The notes: a model not told the origin generated them from the sequence alone. Positions 25,880 to 35,169 are shown, numbered from the stretch's first letter. The stretch: 64,000 nt of DNA from Rhodoligotrophos sp. CJ14 (GCF_038811545.1 NZ_CP133319.1:1240001-1304000), one strand, 5' to 3'. A program made the numbers and translations.

Positions 25880-26677
25880 ATGCTGACTCTCACCCACCTG
25901 GCTAAGACCTATCCGAACGGCACTCAGGCCCTTGGCGGCATTAATCTTACCGTCGCGGCGGGCGAGATCGTGGCAGTGATCGGCGGCTCCGGCTGCGGCA
26001 AGTCTACCATGCTGCGGCTGATCGCCGGCCTCGATCACCCAACCGCCGGCAGCGTCAAGGTGGATGACCTGGTCATCGATCAGCCGCATCCCGCGGTCGG
26101 CGTCGTCTTCCAGGAACCGCGGCTGCTGCCATGGCTGTCGATCGCCGACAATATCGGCTTCGGCATCACCGACCTGCCCCGAGCCGAGCGCGAGCAGCGT
26201 GTCAGCCGGGCGCTCACCCGGATCGGCTTGGCGGATTATGGCCGCCATTGGCCGCGCGAGCTGTCCGGCGGCCAGGCACAACGCGTGGCGATCGCCCGCG
26301 CGCTCGTCGCACAGCCCAAGGTGCTGCTGCTCGACGAGCCCTTCTCCGCTTTGGATGCCTTTACTCGCTTGAGCCTGCAGGACGCTCTGCTCTCGCTCTG
26401 GGCCGCCCAGAAGCCAACCTTGGTGCTGGTCACCCACGACGTGCAAGAGGCGGTCGCCTTGGCCGATCGGATCATCGTCATGCAGCCCCATCCCGGCCGG
26501 ATATTCCTTGACATCCCGGTCGATCTTCCGCGCCCACGCGACCGGCTGAGCGATGACTTCTTCCGTCGCGAACGTCAGGTATTGAGAGCATTGGACGGCT
26601 CCCTGACGGTTGACAGTGACCCCGCGAAGGCAGATGCAGATAATGGTCAGACAAATGCTGCCGCCATGTGGTGGTGA
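25880..26677 (+). CDS. ABC ATPase, SsuB/TauB type
   Basis: A 265-residue ATPase: Walker A GGSGCGKSTML, Q-loop FQEPRLLPWLSIADN, signature LSGGQAQRVAIARAL, Walker B VLLLDEPFSALDA, H-loop VTHDVQEAV. This domain structure and length match SsuB/TauB. A hydrophilic tail (SDPAKADADNGQTN) follows the domain. Confidence 0.93.
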   Translation: MLTLTHLAKTYPNGTQALGGINLTVAAGEIVAVIGGSGCGKSTMLRLIAGLDHPTAGSVKVDDLVIDQPHPAVGVVFQEPRLLPWLSIADNIGFGITDLPRAEREQRVSRALTRIGLADYGRHWPRELSGGQAQRVAIARALVAQPKVLLLDEPFSALDAFTRLSLQDALLSLWAAQKPTLVLVTHDVQEAVALADRIIVMQPHPGRIFLDIPVDLPRPRDRLSDDFFRRERQVLRALDGSLTVDSDPAKADADNGQTNAAAMWW

Positions 26678-26707
26678 GTACCTTTCGTCACAGGATGAGG
26701 ATCGATA

Positions 26708-27220
26708 ATGGACGCAGCCTCCCTTCGTGCTCTTCAGGCCCCTCTCAAGTCGCGCTACAAGGATTCGCCCGATGCTGGGCGGGTGACGCTCAAGGCCAAG
26801 GGCGAGCTCGATGATCAGGCGATCGCCTGCAAGGTTGAAACCGGCCGCGCCTTGGCGGTCGCGGGCCTGCATCCGGCAACCGGTGGCTCGGGCTTGGAGC
26901 TCTGCTCCGGTGACATGCTGCTGGAGGCGCTGGTCGCCTGTGCCGGCGTCACGCTGAAGGCCGTGGCAACTGCCCTCGAGATCCCGCTGCGCTCTGGCCG
27001 CGTGCTGGCCGAGGGCGATCTCGATTTCCGCGGCACCCTTGGCGTCGACAAGGAGGCGCGCGTTGGCTTCGAAGAGATCAGGCTGACCTTCGAGATCGAC
27101 ACCGACGCGCCGCAGGAGAAGATCGATACGCTCTTGAAACTGACGGAACGCTATTGCGTGGTTCTGCAGACCCTGGCCAACAAGCCAAGCCTTGATGTGA
27201 ACATCACCAAGGCGGCCTGA
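26708..27220 (+). CDS. OsmC-family protein
   Basis: A 170-residue OsmC/Ohr-like protein. The two conserved cysteines are in LVACAGVTLKAVA and TERYCVVLQTL, with the intervening FEEIRLTFEID strand. OsmC/Ohr proteins reduce organic hydroperoxides with these thiols, though several members are of unknown function. Being last in an operon with a sulfonate-type importer suggests a link to sulfur or oxidative stress metabolism. A strong terminator follows. Confidence 0.85.
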   Translation: MDAASLRALQAPLKSRYKDSPDAGRVTLKAKGELDDQAIACKVETGRALAVAGLHPATGGSGLELCSGDMLLEALVACAGVTLKAVATALEIPLRSGRVLAEGDLDFRGTLGVDKEARVGFEEIRLTFEIDTDAPQEKIDTLLKLTERYCVVLQTLANKPSLDVNITKAA

Positions 27221-27245
27221 GCCACCCCGCGCCATTGAAAGAAAA

Positions 27246-27280
27246 CGCGCAGCCTCGGTTTCGGGACTGCGCGCTTTTTT
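27246..27280 (+). terminator. Rho-independent terminator of the ssu-like operon
   Basis: CGCGCAG (27246-27252) pairs with CTGCGCG (27267-27273), with partial pairing in the intervening CC/GG, then C and six T (27275-27280). It lies 26 nt past the OsmC stop. Confidence 0.85.
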
Positions 27281-27298
27281 ATGAGGATGACCCGGTGA

Positions 27299-27649
27299 TC
27301 AGACGAGCGCCGTGACCGCGATCTCGACGGTGAATTGAGGGGCGGCGAGCTTCGACTCGACCGTCGCCCGCGCCGGCGTGTTATTGGGATCAACCCATGC
27401 ATCCCAGACCGCGTTCATCTCGGCAAAGGTGCTGATATCGGAAAGCCAGATATTCGCAGAGACGAGCTTCGATTTGTCCGTGCCGGCTTCCGCCAGCAGG
27501 GTATCAATGCGCGACAGGATCTCCTTGGTCTGCTCGGTGACCGACTTGCCGCCGTTATCGAGCGCCACCTGGCCCGACAGGAACACCATCCCGCCTGCGA
27601 CCACCGCCTGGGTCATGCGCGGACCGGGCTTAATGCGACGAATGCTCAT
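27299..27649 (-). CDS. RidA-family protein (YjgF/YER057c/UK114)
   Basis: A 116-residue trimeric enzyme family that hydrolyses reactive enamines/imines formed by PLP enzymes. The family Arg that contacts the carboxylate is visible in TPARATVESKLAAP, and GGMVFLSGQVALD is the usual N-terminal strand. I place the start at 27649, where GGAGGGAG precedes the ATG. It is divergent from a GntR regulator across 105 nt that holds a perfect dyad. Confidence 0.9.
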   Translation of the reverse strand: MSIRRIKPGPRMTQAVVAGGMVFLSGQVALDNGGKSVTEQTKEILSRIDTLLAEAGTDKSKLVSANIWLSDISTFAEMNAVWDAWVDPNNTPARATVESKLAAPQFTVEIAVTALV

Positions 27650-27710
27650 CTGCTCCCTCCTCTGTGACATTTCATCTGGATGGTTCGCTTCCTAACATAT
27701 GGATTGATCA

Positions 27711-27720
27711 CTGTATACAG
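27711..27720. promoter_or_regulatory. Perfect dyad CTGTATACAG, candidate GntR operator
   Basis: CTGTATACAG is fully palindromic and lies between the divergent ridA-like and gntR genes, 35 nt from the gntR start. GTATAC-centred dyads are typical of FCD-type GntR regulators, and one is encoded immediately next to it. Confidence 0.6.
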
Positions 27721-27754
27721 CCGCTGCTAAACCCATGCTCCATGAGGAAAGGAC

Positions 27755-28462
27755 GTGAACTTGGAGGCGCTTGTGAAGGCAACCGCGCGGGAGGTGATGG
27801 CCACGGATGTGGTCCAGCAGGTCTATCAGGTCATTCAGTCGATGCTGGCCCGCTTTGATATCAAGCCCTCCGAGCGGATCAACGAGGTGGAGCTGGCCGC
27901 AAGCCTTGGCGTGAGCCGGACACCCATCCGTGAGGCGCTCAACCGGCTGTCCATGGAAGGCTTCGTGACCTTCGTTCCCAACCGTGGCTTTTTCGCGCGG
28001 AGCCTTGAGCTCAAGCACTTCATCGATCTCTATGAGCTTCGCGCCAGCATAGAGGCAACCGCGGCAGCGCTTGCCTGTAGCAAGGCAGAGGATAAAGCGA
28101 TCCAGGCGCTTGCCGACGATTGGCAGGCAACTCTTGACCGCCTGAACGATCTCAACGGCACCGAGCTCGCTGAGGCGGACGAGCGCTTTCACGAGGGCCT
28201 CGTTGCTCTCGCCGGCAATGATGAGATGAACAAGGTGATCCGCAACATCAATCTGCGCATCCGCTTTATCCGCCAATGCGCGATCGAGCAGCCCGACCAG
28301 CGCACGGCCACCGTCTCCGAGCATGCTGGCATTGTGGATGCGCTTCTCAAGCGTGATCGCGACGACGCGCGCGAGCTCGTCGACCGCCATGTCTCGATCA
28401 CCGCCGAGAACGCACTCGATTATGTAACCCGCAGCCTCGCGCGGATCTATCTTAAGACCTGA
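27755..28462 (+). CDS. GntR-family transcriptional regulator (FCD subfamily)
   Basis: A 235-residue regulator with winged helix-turn-helix at about residues 30-95 (NEVELAASLGVSRTPIREALNRLSMEGFVTFVPNRGFFA) and FCD domain after it (DLYELRASIEATAAALA, DERFHEGLVALAGNDEM). It starts at GTG 27755 with GAGGA 6 nt upstream; a GTG six codons later is also preceded by GGAGG. RidA-family genes flank it on both sides, so it probably controls them and perhaps a pathway generating reactive imines. It is distinct from the regulator at 15292. Confidence 0.92.
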   Translation: MNLEALVKATAREVMATDVVQQVYQVIQSMLARFDIKPSERINEVELAASLGVSRTPIREALNRLSMEGFVTFVPNRGFFARSLELKHFIDLYELRASIEATAAALACSKAEDKAIQALADDWQATLDRLNDLNGTELAEADERFHEGLVALAGNDEMNKVIRNINLRIRFIRQCAIEQPDQRTATVSEHAGIVDALLKRDRDDARELVDRHVSITAENALDYVTRSLARIYLKT

Positions 28463-28477
28463 ATACGCAACGCCAGC

Positions 28478-28930
28478 TCAGTCGATGCCGAACCAGCCCT
28501 CGACTTCTATGACCAGATTGGAGGGGATGCTGGAACAGCCCACCACATAGCGGCTGTGGCGCATCTCGGGTCCGAGCACGCTCAGCAGCAGGTCCGATGC
28601 CGCATTCATCACATAGCTGTGCCGGTCGAAGCTCGGTGCCGAATTGATATATCCGCCCAGCCTGTAGCAGCATGTCACCCGCCCGAGGTCGCCCTCGCAC
28701 GCTTCGCGCAACTGCATCAGCACATTCGCGCAGCACAGCCTGGCGGCCTCGCGCGCGGTCTCGACATCGACCGTCTCACCGACGCGCCCCACATAGCGCA
28801 GCTCGTCCCCCCAAAGCGGTCCCTGTACGATCGAAACAATGCCCGCATGCGCAATGAAGGGTGCGTAATTGCCGATGCTGGGCGCAAGCGGGTGGCGGCT
28901 CGAAGCCGAGCGTTTCGGCGGATATGACAC
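28478..28930 (-). CDS. RidA-like protein, second copy
   Basis: A 150-residue member of the RidA superfamily, longer than the one at 27299. The Arg region reads RHSRYVVGCSSIPSNLVIEVEGWF, matching the R-x-x-V-G-x-x-x-L/I-P form, and VSIVQGPLWGDELRYVGRVG is the N-terminal strand pair. It resembles the subfamily often annotated as YjgF/chorismate-mutase-like and found with amino acid catabolic genes. It begins with GTG and converges with gntR. Substrate unknown. Confidence 0.8.
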   Translation of the reverse strand: MSYPPKRSASSRHPLAPSIGNYAPFIAHAGIVSIVQGPLWGDELRYVGRVGETVDVETAREAARLCCANVLMQLREACEGDLGRVTCCYRLGGYINSAPSFDRHSYVMNAASDLLLSVLGPEMRHSRYVVGCSSIPSNLVIEVEGWFGID

Positions 28931-28968
28931 GCATGGGCGCAGATCCTGTTGCGGTTGATCGGTGAAGC

Positions 28969-31900
28969 TTATTCCGCCGCCTGCCGTCTGATCAACGACC
29001 GCGTGAGTAGCGCGCGCAGAGCGGCCGGCTTCACCGGCTTCTTGAGATACCCGATCCCCAGGGATTGAGCCTGCGCTTGCAGCGCCCGGGATCGGTCCGC
29101 CGTGATCAGCACGGCTGCAAAGGGCCGCTCCGATTGCGCCCGCAGCGCCTCGATAAGCTCGAGCCCCGTCCCTTGCTGCAGATGGTAGTCGGCGAGCACC
29201 ACATCGACCGACCCATCGGCCCGAAGAGCTGCAGCCGCCTCTTCCCCGTTGGTGGCGGTCACCACTTGACAGCCCCAGCCGGTGAGCAATGAGGTCATGC
29301 CATCGAGAATGGCTTTTTCATTGTCGACGCACAGTACCTTGAGGCGGCGCATAGGTCCTTCGGCCTCGAGCTGCGCGGGTCTTATCTGCTCCGATGGCGT
29401 CTCAGCTGCGGCCGCCGATATCCCGGTTGCCGGCAGCCTGATCGAGAACACGGATCCGCGGCCGGGCAGTGATCGCACGCTGAGACGATGATCAAGCATC
29501 TGCACGATGCGATCGACGATGGAGAGTCCCAGCCCAAGCCCTGGCACGTCCCCGGCAGTATCATCCAGTCTCTGGAACTCCCGAAAGATCACGCTGATCT
29601 TTTCCGGCGGAATGCCAGGCCCACTGTCATGCACCTCGACCGTGGCCGCCCCCTGTTGGCGCCGGCAGCCGACGACCAGCTTGCCTTTCCGTGTATATTT
29701 GATCGCGTTGGAGACGAGGTTCTGCAGCGCGCGGCGCAAGAGGCGCCGGTCGGAATAGACGGTGAGGCTGGTGGGCACGAAAGTCAGCTTGAGCCCCTTT
29801 TCAGCAGCCATTGGCCCCAGCTCCACCGCCAGTGCCTTGAACACCTGATCAAGCCGGAACTCGGTCAATTCCGGTTTCAGCGCCCCCGCATCGAGCCTGG
29901 AGATATCGAGCAGCGCCGACAGGATCTCCTCGACCGCCTCCAGTGATGCATCCACATTGCGAATGAGCTGTTGGTCCTGCGAGCCATGGCTGCGCTCAAC
30001 CAGGCTCGATGTATAGAGCCGGGCGGCATTGAGCGGTTGGAGAATGTCATGGCTCGCAGCGGCGATGAACCGTGTCTTGCCCAGATTGGCCGCTTCGGCC
30101 TCGGCCTTCGCCCGCACCAGCTCCTGGTTGAGCGCAACCAGCTCCGCGGTACGTTCCTGCACGCGCCGCTCGAGGCTTTCATTGGCCCTGAGCAGCGCCT
30201 CTGCCGCGCGCACCCGTTCGGTGATATCCGTGAAGGTCACCACCACGCCGCCGTCAGGCATGATATTCGAGCGCGTTTCGATCACCGCGCCCGACTGCAT
30301 CCGCTCCTGATAGGGCGAGCGCCGCACGACGAGATTATCGATGCGGCGGGCCACCACCCGGTCAAAGTCCTCCGTGCCGATATCCGCATTCGCGACGATG
30401 ATCTTGACCACCTCATGGATCGGAATGCCGACCCGACCCACCTCCTCCGGCAGCTGCATCAGCAACCGGAACTGCCGGTTCCAGCAGATCAGGTTGAGGT
30501 CGCGGTCGAACACCGCGATGCCCTGCCGGACATGGTCGATCGCCGATTGCAGGAGATCGCGGTTATATTGGATCGCGGCGGTCGCATCATCGAGCAGACG
30601 CATCGCACCGCGGGTATTCGCGCTGTAGCGCTCCAGCATGAGGGCGAGCACGAGCCGCGATGACGAGGCGCCCACCGCGCTTGCCAACAGATGCTCGGCG
30701 AAACGAAGCAGCCGGATATCGGCCTCTCCATTCTCGTCGAGCTTGATGCCGCGGCTTGCGGCAAATTCAGCGAATGACCGCTGTGTTCGCTCAGCGCCGA
30801 GATAGCGGGCGACCGTATCGCGCAGGTCCCGGACGGTGATTGCCGTGCGCCAAAGGCGGAAGCTTTGCGGGGCAACCGGCAGGTCGGTCGCCACGAACAC
30901 ATTGGCCTGCACCTTCTCGATCGGCTGCGGCACGCGCACCAGCGACACCGCCACATAGCAGGCAATGTTGACCAGGAGGCTCCAGAACACCCCATGGGTG
31001 AGCGGCTCGAGCTCGAGATTGAACAGGAACTCGGGGCGCAGCAGCGCCATCCCGAACGGGCCATCCGCCAGCAAGGAGCGGGAGAACCAGCCTGCATCCG
31101 TCAGCGCCGGCAAGAGTAACGTGTAGGCCCACATGGCCGTGCCGGCGAGCACGCCCGCAACCGCCCCGCGCGCCGTCGCCCTGCGCCAGATGAGGCCGCC
31201 GAAGAAGGCAGGCGCGAATTGCGCGATGGCGGCAAAGGACAGCAGCCCGATATCGGCCAGCTGAAACGCATTGCCGATCATACGATGGAAGAGATAGCCG
31301 AGCGCGATGATGATCACGATCGCGGCGCGCCGGCACATGAGCAGGAACCCGCCCATGTCCTCACCGCCATCGGCACGATAGGCCCGGCGCCTCAACAAAA
31401 GCGGCACGGCGATATTGTTGCTGACCATGATCGAGAGCGCGAGCGATTCAACGATCACCATCGCCGTTGCCGCCGACAGGCCACCGATAAAGGCGATCAG
31501 CGTGAAGATCGGCGCGCCCGCAGCCACCGGCAGCGCGAGCACGAACATATCCCCATTGGCGCCACTGCCGAAGGTTAGCAATCCGGCAACGGCGATCGGA
31601 ACCACGAAGATATTGATGACCACCAGATAGAGTGGAAAGAGCCAGGCTGCCCGCTTCACATCCGTCAGGTTGGTATTCTCGACGGCCGTCACGTGAAACT
31701 GCCGCGGCAGCAGCACGATGGCGATGCATGAAAGCAGGGTTGCGGTGATCCAGCGACCGCCTTCGAAACCGCGCGTCAGCAGCTGCTCGATTTCGCTATG
31801 CTGGGCCACCTGCCCCATCATCGCGCCGATGCCGCCCATCATCCCAAAGACGACGAAGCTCCCGACCGCGAGAAAGGCGAACAGCTTCACGACCGACTCT

Positions 31901-32499
31901 AAGGCAATGGCCGCAATCACCCCGTCCTGATGCTCGGTGGTGTCGATGTGGCGCGTGCCGAACAGCATGGTGAAGGCCGCCATGGCAATGGCGATCACCA
32001 GCGCCAGATCACCGAGGATCGGAACGCCGAGCAGACTTGACTGTTGCGTGCCCGCCAGCGTCAGGAGCGTGATGAGGGAATTCGCTGCGGCCTTGAGCTG
32101 CAGCGAGATATAGGGGACGAGGCCAATAACGGCGACCGCCGAGACCGCGGCTCCCAAGGCCTGGTTCTTGCCGTAACGGGCGGCGATGAAATCGGCGATC
32201 GAGGTGATGTTCTGCCGCTTGGCGAGATCGACGATGTGCCGGATGATCGGCCAGCCCAGTCCGAACATGATGATCGGACCGATATAGATGGGCAGGAACT
32301 CGAAGCCCTTCTTCGCCGATAATCCGACGCTGCCGTAGAAGGTCCACGACGTACAATAAACACCGAGGCTCAGTGCATAGACCAGCGGCCGCGGTTTTCC
32401 CCGCCGCTCCTTGCGCATCCTGTCGTAATAGCTGGCAACGGCAAACAGCGCCCCGAGATAGGCGAGCGCGATTGCAAGGATTGTCCAGCTGTTGAACAT
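28969..32499 (-). CDS. Hybrid histidine kinase with N-terminal Na+/solute symporter domain and C-terminal receiver
   Basis: A 1176-residue inner-membrane signalling protein. Order: residues 1 to about 500 a sodium:solute symporter-like domain of roughly 13 helices (WTFYGSVGLSAKKGFEFLPIYIGP); about 643-780 a PAS domain; a coiled-coil RVQERTAELVALNQELVRAK; HisKA with the phospho-His at about 818 (AAASHDILQPL); HATPase (NLVSNAIKYT, GPGIP, GLGLGLSI); and a receiver with phospho-acceptor Asp at about 1101 (VVLADYHLQQ) and Lys in LKKPVKP. It resembles CbrA/NahK-type kinases thought to sense or transport a nutrient. No separate response regulator is nearby, so its output partner must be encoded elsewhere. 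Confidence 0.93.
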   Translation of the reverse strand: MFNSWTILAIALAYLGALFAVASYYDRMRKERRGKPRPLVYALSLGVYCTSWTFYGSVGLSAKKGFEFLPIYIGPIIMFGLGWPIIRHIVDLAKRQNITSIADFIAARYGKNQALGAAVSAVAVIGLVPYISLQLKAAANSLITLLTLAGTQQSSLLGVPILGDLALVIAIAMAAFTMLFGTRHIDTTEHQDGVIAAIALESVVKLFAFLAVGSFVVFGMMGGIGAMMGQVAQHSEIEQLLTRGFEGGRWITATLLSCIAIVLLPRQFHVTAVENTNLTDVKRAAWLFPLYLVVINIFVVPIAVAGLLTFGSGANGDMFVLALPVAAGAPIFTLIAFIGGLSAATAMVIVESLALSIMVSNNIAVPLLLRRRAYRADGGEDMGGFLLMCRRAAIVIIIALGYLFHRMIGNAFQLADIGLLSFAAIAQFAPAFFGGLIWRRATARGAVAGVLAGTAMWAYTLLLPALTDAGWFSRSLLADGPFGMALLRPEFLFNLELEPLTHGVFWSLLVNIACYVAVSLVRVPQPIEKVQANVFVATDLPVAPQSFRLWRTAITVRDLRDTVARYLGAERTQRSFAEFAASRGIKLDENGEADIRLLRFAEHLLASAVGASSSRLVLALMLERYSANTRGAMRLLDDATAAIQYNRDLLQSAIDHVRQGIAVFDRDLNLICWNRQFRLLMQLPEEVGRVGIPIHEVVKIIVANADIGTEDFDRVVARRIDNLVVRRSPYQERMQSGAVIETRSNIMPDGGVVVTFTDITERVRAAEALLRANESLERRVQERTAELVALNQELVRAKAEAEAANLGKTRFIAAASHDILQPLNAARLYTSSLVERSHGSQDQQLIRNVDASLEAVEEILSALLDISRLDAGALKPELTEFRLDQVFKALAVELGPMAAEKGLKLTFVPTSLTVYSDRRLLRRALQNLVSNAIKYTRKGKLVVGCRRQQGAATVEVHDSGPGIPPEKISVIFREFQRLDDTAGDVPGLGLGLSIVDRIVQMLDHRLSVRSLPGRGSVFSIRLPATGISAAAAETPSEQIRPAQLEAEGPMRRLKVLCVDNEKAILDGMTSLLTGWGCQVVTATNGEEAAAALRADGSVDVVLADYHLQQGTGLELIEALRAQSERPFAAVLITADRSRALQAQAQSLGIGYLKKPVKPAALRALLTRSLIRRQAAE

Positions 32500-32614
32500 T
32501 TTACGAGCGCCGTTCAGATTCTCTTTTCAGTTCAGCACGGCAGGCTGCAGCCTTCTTGTGAGATAGCACTATACTATCCCTTGCCGAATCGACAGGCATT
32601 TCAAGGAGAGCGGG

Positions 32615-33043
32615 ATGGGTATTCTTCAGGAGTTCAAAGAGTTTGCCGTCAAGGGCAATGTGGTCGACATGGCGATTGGCATTATCATCGGCGCCTCATT
32701 TACGACCATTGTGAAGTCCTTGGTGGACGACATCTTCATGCCGATCGTCGGGCTTGTGACCGGGGGCATCGATTTCTCGAACGTCTTCATCCAGCTTTCC
32801 GGCGATACGAGCTATCCAACATTGGCAGCCGCCAGGGCGGCAGGCGTGGCGACCATCAATATTGGTCTGTTCATCAATGCTTGCATCGCCTTTCTGATCG
32901 TCGCCTGGATCATGTTCATGGTTGTGAAGGCCATGAACCGGCTGACGCGGAAGGCAGAAGCGGGCGCAGCGGATGTGCCACCGCCGCGGCAGGAGGTGCT
33001 CCTGGAAGAAATCCGCGACCTGTTGCGCCAGAACCGGAGCTGA
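32615..33043 (+). CDS. mscL: Large-conductance mechanosensitive channel
   Basis: A 142-residue channel subunit that opens on membrane tension to release solutes in osmotic downshock. N-terminal amphipathic helix and TM1 are visible: [42 protein letters not shown]2 is [27 protein letters not shown], and the C-terminal helix bundle ends [20 protein letters not shown] precedes the ATG. Single-gene unit divergent from the hybrid kinase. Confidence 0.97.
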   Translation: MGILQEFKEFAVKGNVVDMAIGIIIGASFTTIVKSLVDDIFMPIVGLVTGGIDFSNVFIQLSGDTSYPTLAAARAAGVATINIGLFINACIAFLIVAWIMFMVVKAMNRLTRKAEAGAADVPPPRQEVLLEEIRDLLRQNRS

Positions 33044-33229
33044 TGGCCAGCCGTCCGTCCCGGGAAGGCCGCTTCACCGCCTACAGGGATTGCGTAAAGC
33101 GCCCAGACCTGCAGCGCACTATATCCGTTGGCCCATCCACAATCCCTGATTTTCTCTCGCCATAAAACAATCCAGGGTAGGTCACAGTGATCTCGTATCC
33201 AGCCTCGGTGTGCCGTGTCGCATTCACCA

Positions 33230-34558
33230 ATGAGGGATATTGTGAAAGCATTCCGCGCGGTTGCGGTATTATGTCTTGGCTTGCTTCCAGTCTTCGCCTA
33301 CGCGGACACGCCCACTTTATCATCTACCGAAAAGACAATAGCCGATTACATTTCCGCCCGAAGTGACGAACAGCTGCGGCTTCTCGAGCGCCTCGTCAAC
33401 ATCAATAGCGGAACTCAGAACGTTGAGGGCGTTCGTCAGGTTGGTGAAGGGCTGCGGCCGGAATTCGAGTCGATCGGCTTCAAGACCCACTGGGTTGAGC
33501 TTCCTCCTGACATGCAGCGCGCCGGCATGCTTGTTGCCGAAAGGGACGGGACACGCGGTCAGCGGCTGCTTCTGATCGGACACTTGGACACGGTTTTTCC
33601 GAAGGATAGCCCCTTCGGCAGGTTTGAGCGCCGGGGGAATGTCGCAACGGGCCCCGGCGTGATCGATGATAAGGGCGGTATCGTCGTTCTTCTCTACGCC
33701 TTGAAGGCCCTCAACGCGGCGCAAGTCCTGGATGAGGCCCAGATCACCATCGCATTGACCGGTGATGAGGAGAATAGCGGCAAGCCAACATCAATTTCCC
33801 GCAAGCCCCTTATCGCACTCGCCAAGAACAGTGATGTCGTTCTTGATTTCGAGCCGACGATTCCTGGTCATGCCTCAACCGGCCGGCGTGGGGTCGCGCA
33901 CTGGCTCATCACGACGACAGGAAATGAGGGCCATTCATCGATTATCTTCAGCAAAGGTGTTGGTTATGGTGCCGTGTTTGAAATGGCCAGAATTCTCGAC
34001 CGCATGAACAATGGCTTGCGCGGCGAGCACGGCTTGACCTTGAACCCCGGGATTATCCTTGGCGGAACGCAAGTGGATTATGATCGTATTCGCGGCCGCG
34101 GCGACAGCTTCGGGCGTACGAATATCGTCGCAGGAACGGCGATTGCCCACGGTGATTTGCGCTATCTCAGCAATGCGCAAAGGGAACAGGCGCGGCAGAA
34201 GCTTGCAGAGATCACATCGCGCAACCTCCCCGGCACAAGCGCGTCGCTCGAATTCACCGAGGTCCTCCCGCCAATGCCGACCTCTGCTGAAAGCACAGGG
34301 CTTTTCGATCGATACAGCGCCATCAGCGAGAGATTGGGCTATGGCAAGGTGGAGCTGTTGCCAGCGGAACGCCGCGGCGGCGGCGATATCTCTTTTATCG
34401 CTCCATACATTTCGGCGGGTCTCGTGGGCATCGGGGCGAATGGAACCGGCGAACACTCTCCACAGGAATCGCTAGAAGTCGATTCGCTGGTCAAGCAGGC
34501 TCAACGCGCGGCCCTCCTCATGCACGAGCTGCTCCAGCCCCGAGAGCGGGCGAACTAG
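33230..34558 (+). CDS. Exported M20-family metallopeptidase (glutamate carboxypeptidase-like)
   Basis: About 442 residues with a signal peptide (KAFRAVAVLCLGLLPVFAYA) followed by an M20 zinc peptidase. Metal and catalytic residues: IGHLDTVFP (His and Asp), GPGVIDDKGG (bridging Asp), TGDEENSG (catalytic and metal Glu), LDFEPT, and the late His in GTGEHSPQES. The dimerisation insert (GNEGHSS) is present. It resembles carboxypeptidase G2-like enzymes that release C-terminal glutamate. The start is uncertain: ATG 33230 lacks a clear ribosome site, while GTG 33242 (MKAFRAV) has GAGGGA just upstream and gives a more typical leader. Confidence 0.9.
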   Translation: MRDIVKAFRAVAVLCLGLLPVFAYADTPTLSSTEKTIADYISARSDEQLRLLERLVNINSGTQNVEGVRQVGEGLRPEFESIGFKTHWVELPPDMQRAGMLVAERDGTRGQRLLLIGHLDTVFPKDSPFGRFERRGNVATGPGVIDDKGGIVVLLYALKALNAAQVLDEAQITIALTGDEENSGKPTSISRKPLIALAKNSDVVLDFEPTIPGHASTGRRGVAHWLITTTGNEGHSSIIFSKGVGYGAVFEMARILDRMNNGLRGEHGLTLNPGIILGGTQVDYDRIRGRGDSFGRTNIVAGTAIAHGDLRYLSNAQREQARQKLAEITSRNLPGTSASLEFTEVLPPMPTSAESTGLFDRYSAISERLGYGKVELLPAERRGGGDISFIAPYISAGLVGIGANGTGEHSPQESLEVDSLVKQAQRAALLMHELLQPRERAN

Positions 34559-34559
34559 A

Positions 34560-34610
34560 GCATCTTTTGACGAAGTGGATACCGGTTGCGTAGACTCGCG
34601 TGAGAAGGCG
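34560..34610. repeat. Palindromic intergenic repeat, degenerate copy
   Basis: Begins directly after the peptidase stop codon. It shares the 17-base CGAAGTGGATACCGGTT (from 34571) exactly with the copy at 61476; the outer arms have decayed. Same family as the copies near 50.4 kb. Confidence 0.75.
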
Positions 34611-34730
34611 CCAGCGAGCAAAGACTTACAGCGCGATCCCAAACCAGAGGATGCGCGCGAGACGTCTTGCCTCACTGCTTCTGTGCGGCGGGTTCAGCTA
34701 TAGCTCGGCGTCATCTCGTGGGGGGATCAC

Positions 34731-35144
34731 ATGACACCATCATTCGTCTCGGCAATTTTGGAGAACAAGGCCAGCTATGCGGTCGCCCGCGTCCTGCTCA
34801 CTTTGCCCTTTTGGGCAAGTGGCCTGGCAAAGCTTATAGATTTCCAGGGCGGCGCCGCCGAGATGGAGCATTACGGCTTCACGCCGGGAGCGATCTTCAA
34901 CATCGCCGTGATCATCGTGCAGCTCGGTGGCTCGCTGCTCGTCATCCTCAACCGAGCCGCTTGGCTTGGGGCCGGCGCCTTGGGCGTCTTCACCGCGCTC
35001 ACCATTCTGCTGGTCCACACCTTCTGGACGAAAGAAGGCGAGAGCGCGATGATTTCGATGTTCTTCGCGCTCGAGCATATCGGCATGATCGGCGGTTTGA
35101 TCCTGGCGACCATCCTCTCGGTCAAGACCTCTCGCGCTGCGTGA
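34731..35144 (+). CDS. DoxX-family membrane protein
   Basis: A 137-residue protein with four hydrophobic helices and the DoxX signature near the first helix (ARVLLTLPFWASGLAKLIDFQGGAAEMEHYG). DoxX relatives are small membrane proteins, some associated with respiratory or redox functions; the role of this one is unknown. GGGGGGATC precedes the ATG. It converges with trpS. Confidence 0.87.
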   Translation: MTPSFVSAILENKASYAVARVLLTLPFWASGLAKLIDFQGGAAEMEHYGFTPGAIFNIAVIIVQLGGSLLVILNRAAWLGAGALGVFTALTILLVHTFWTKEGESAMISMFFALEHIGMIGGLILATILSVKTSRAA

Positions 35145-35169
35145 ATTGCATGCGAGATCGCGGGGCGGC

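Noticed and set aside
25652-27235. Open frame (527 codons) antisense to the sulfonate-type permease, ATPase and OsmC genes
   Set aside because: It spans three real genes on the other strand and resembles no protein.
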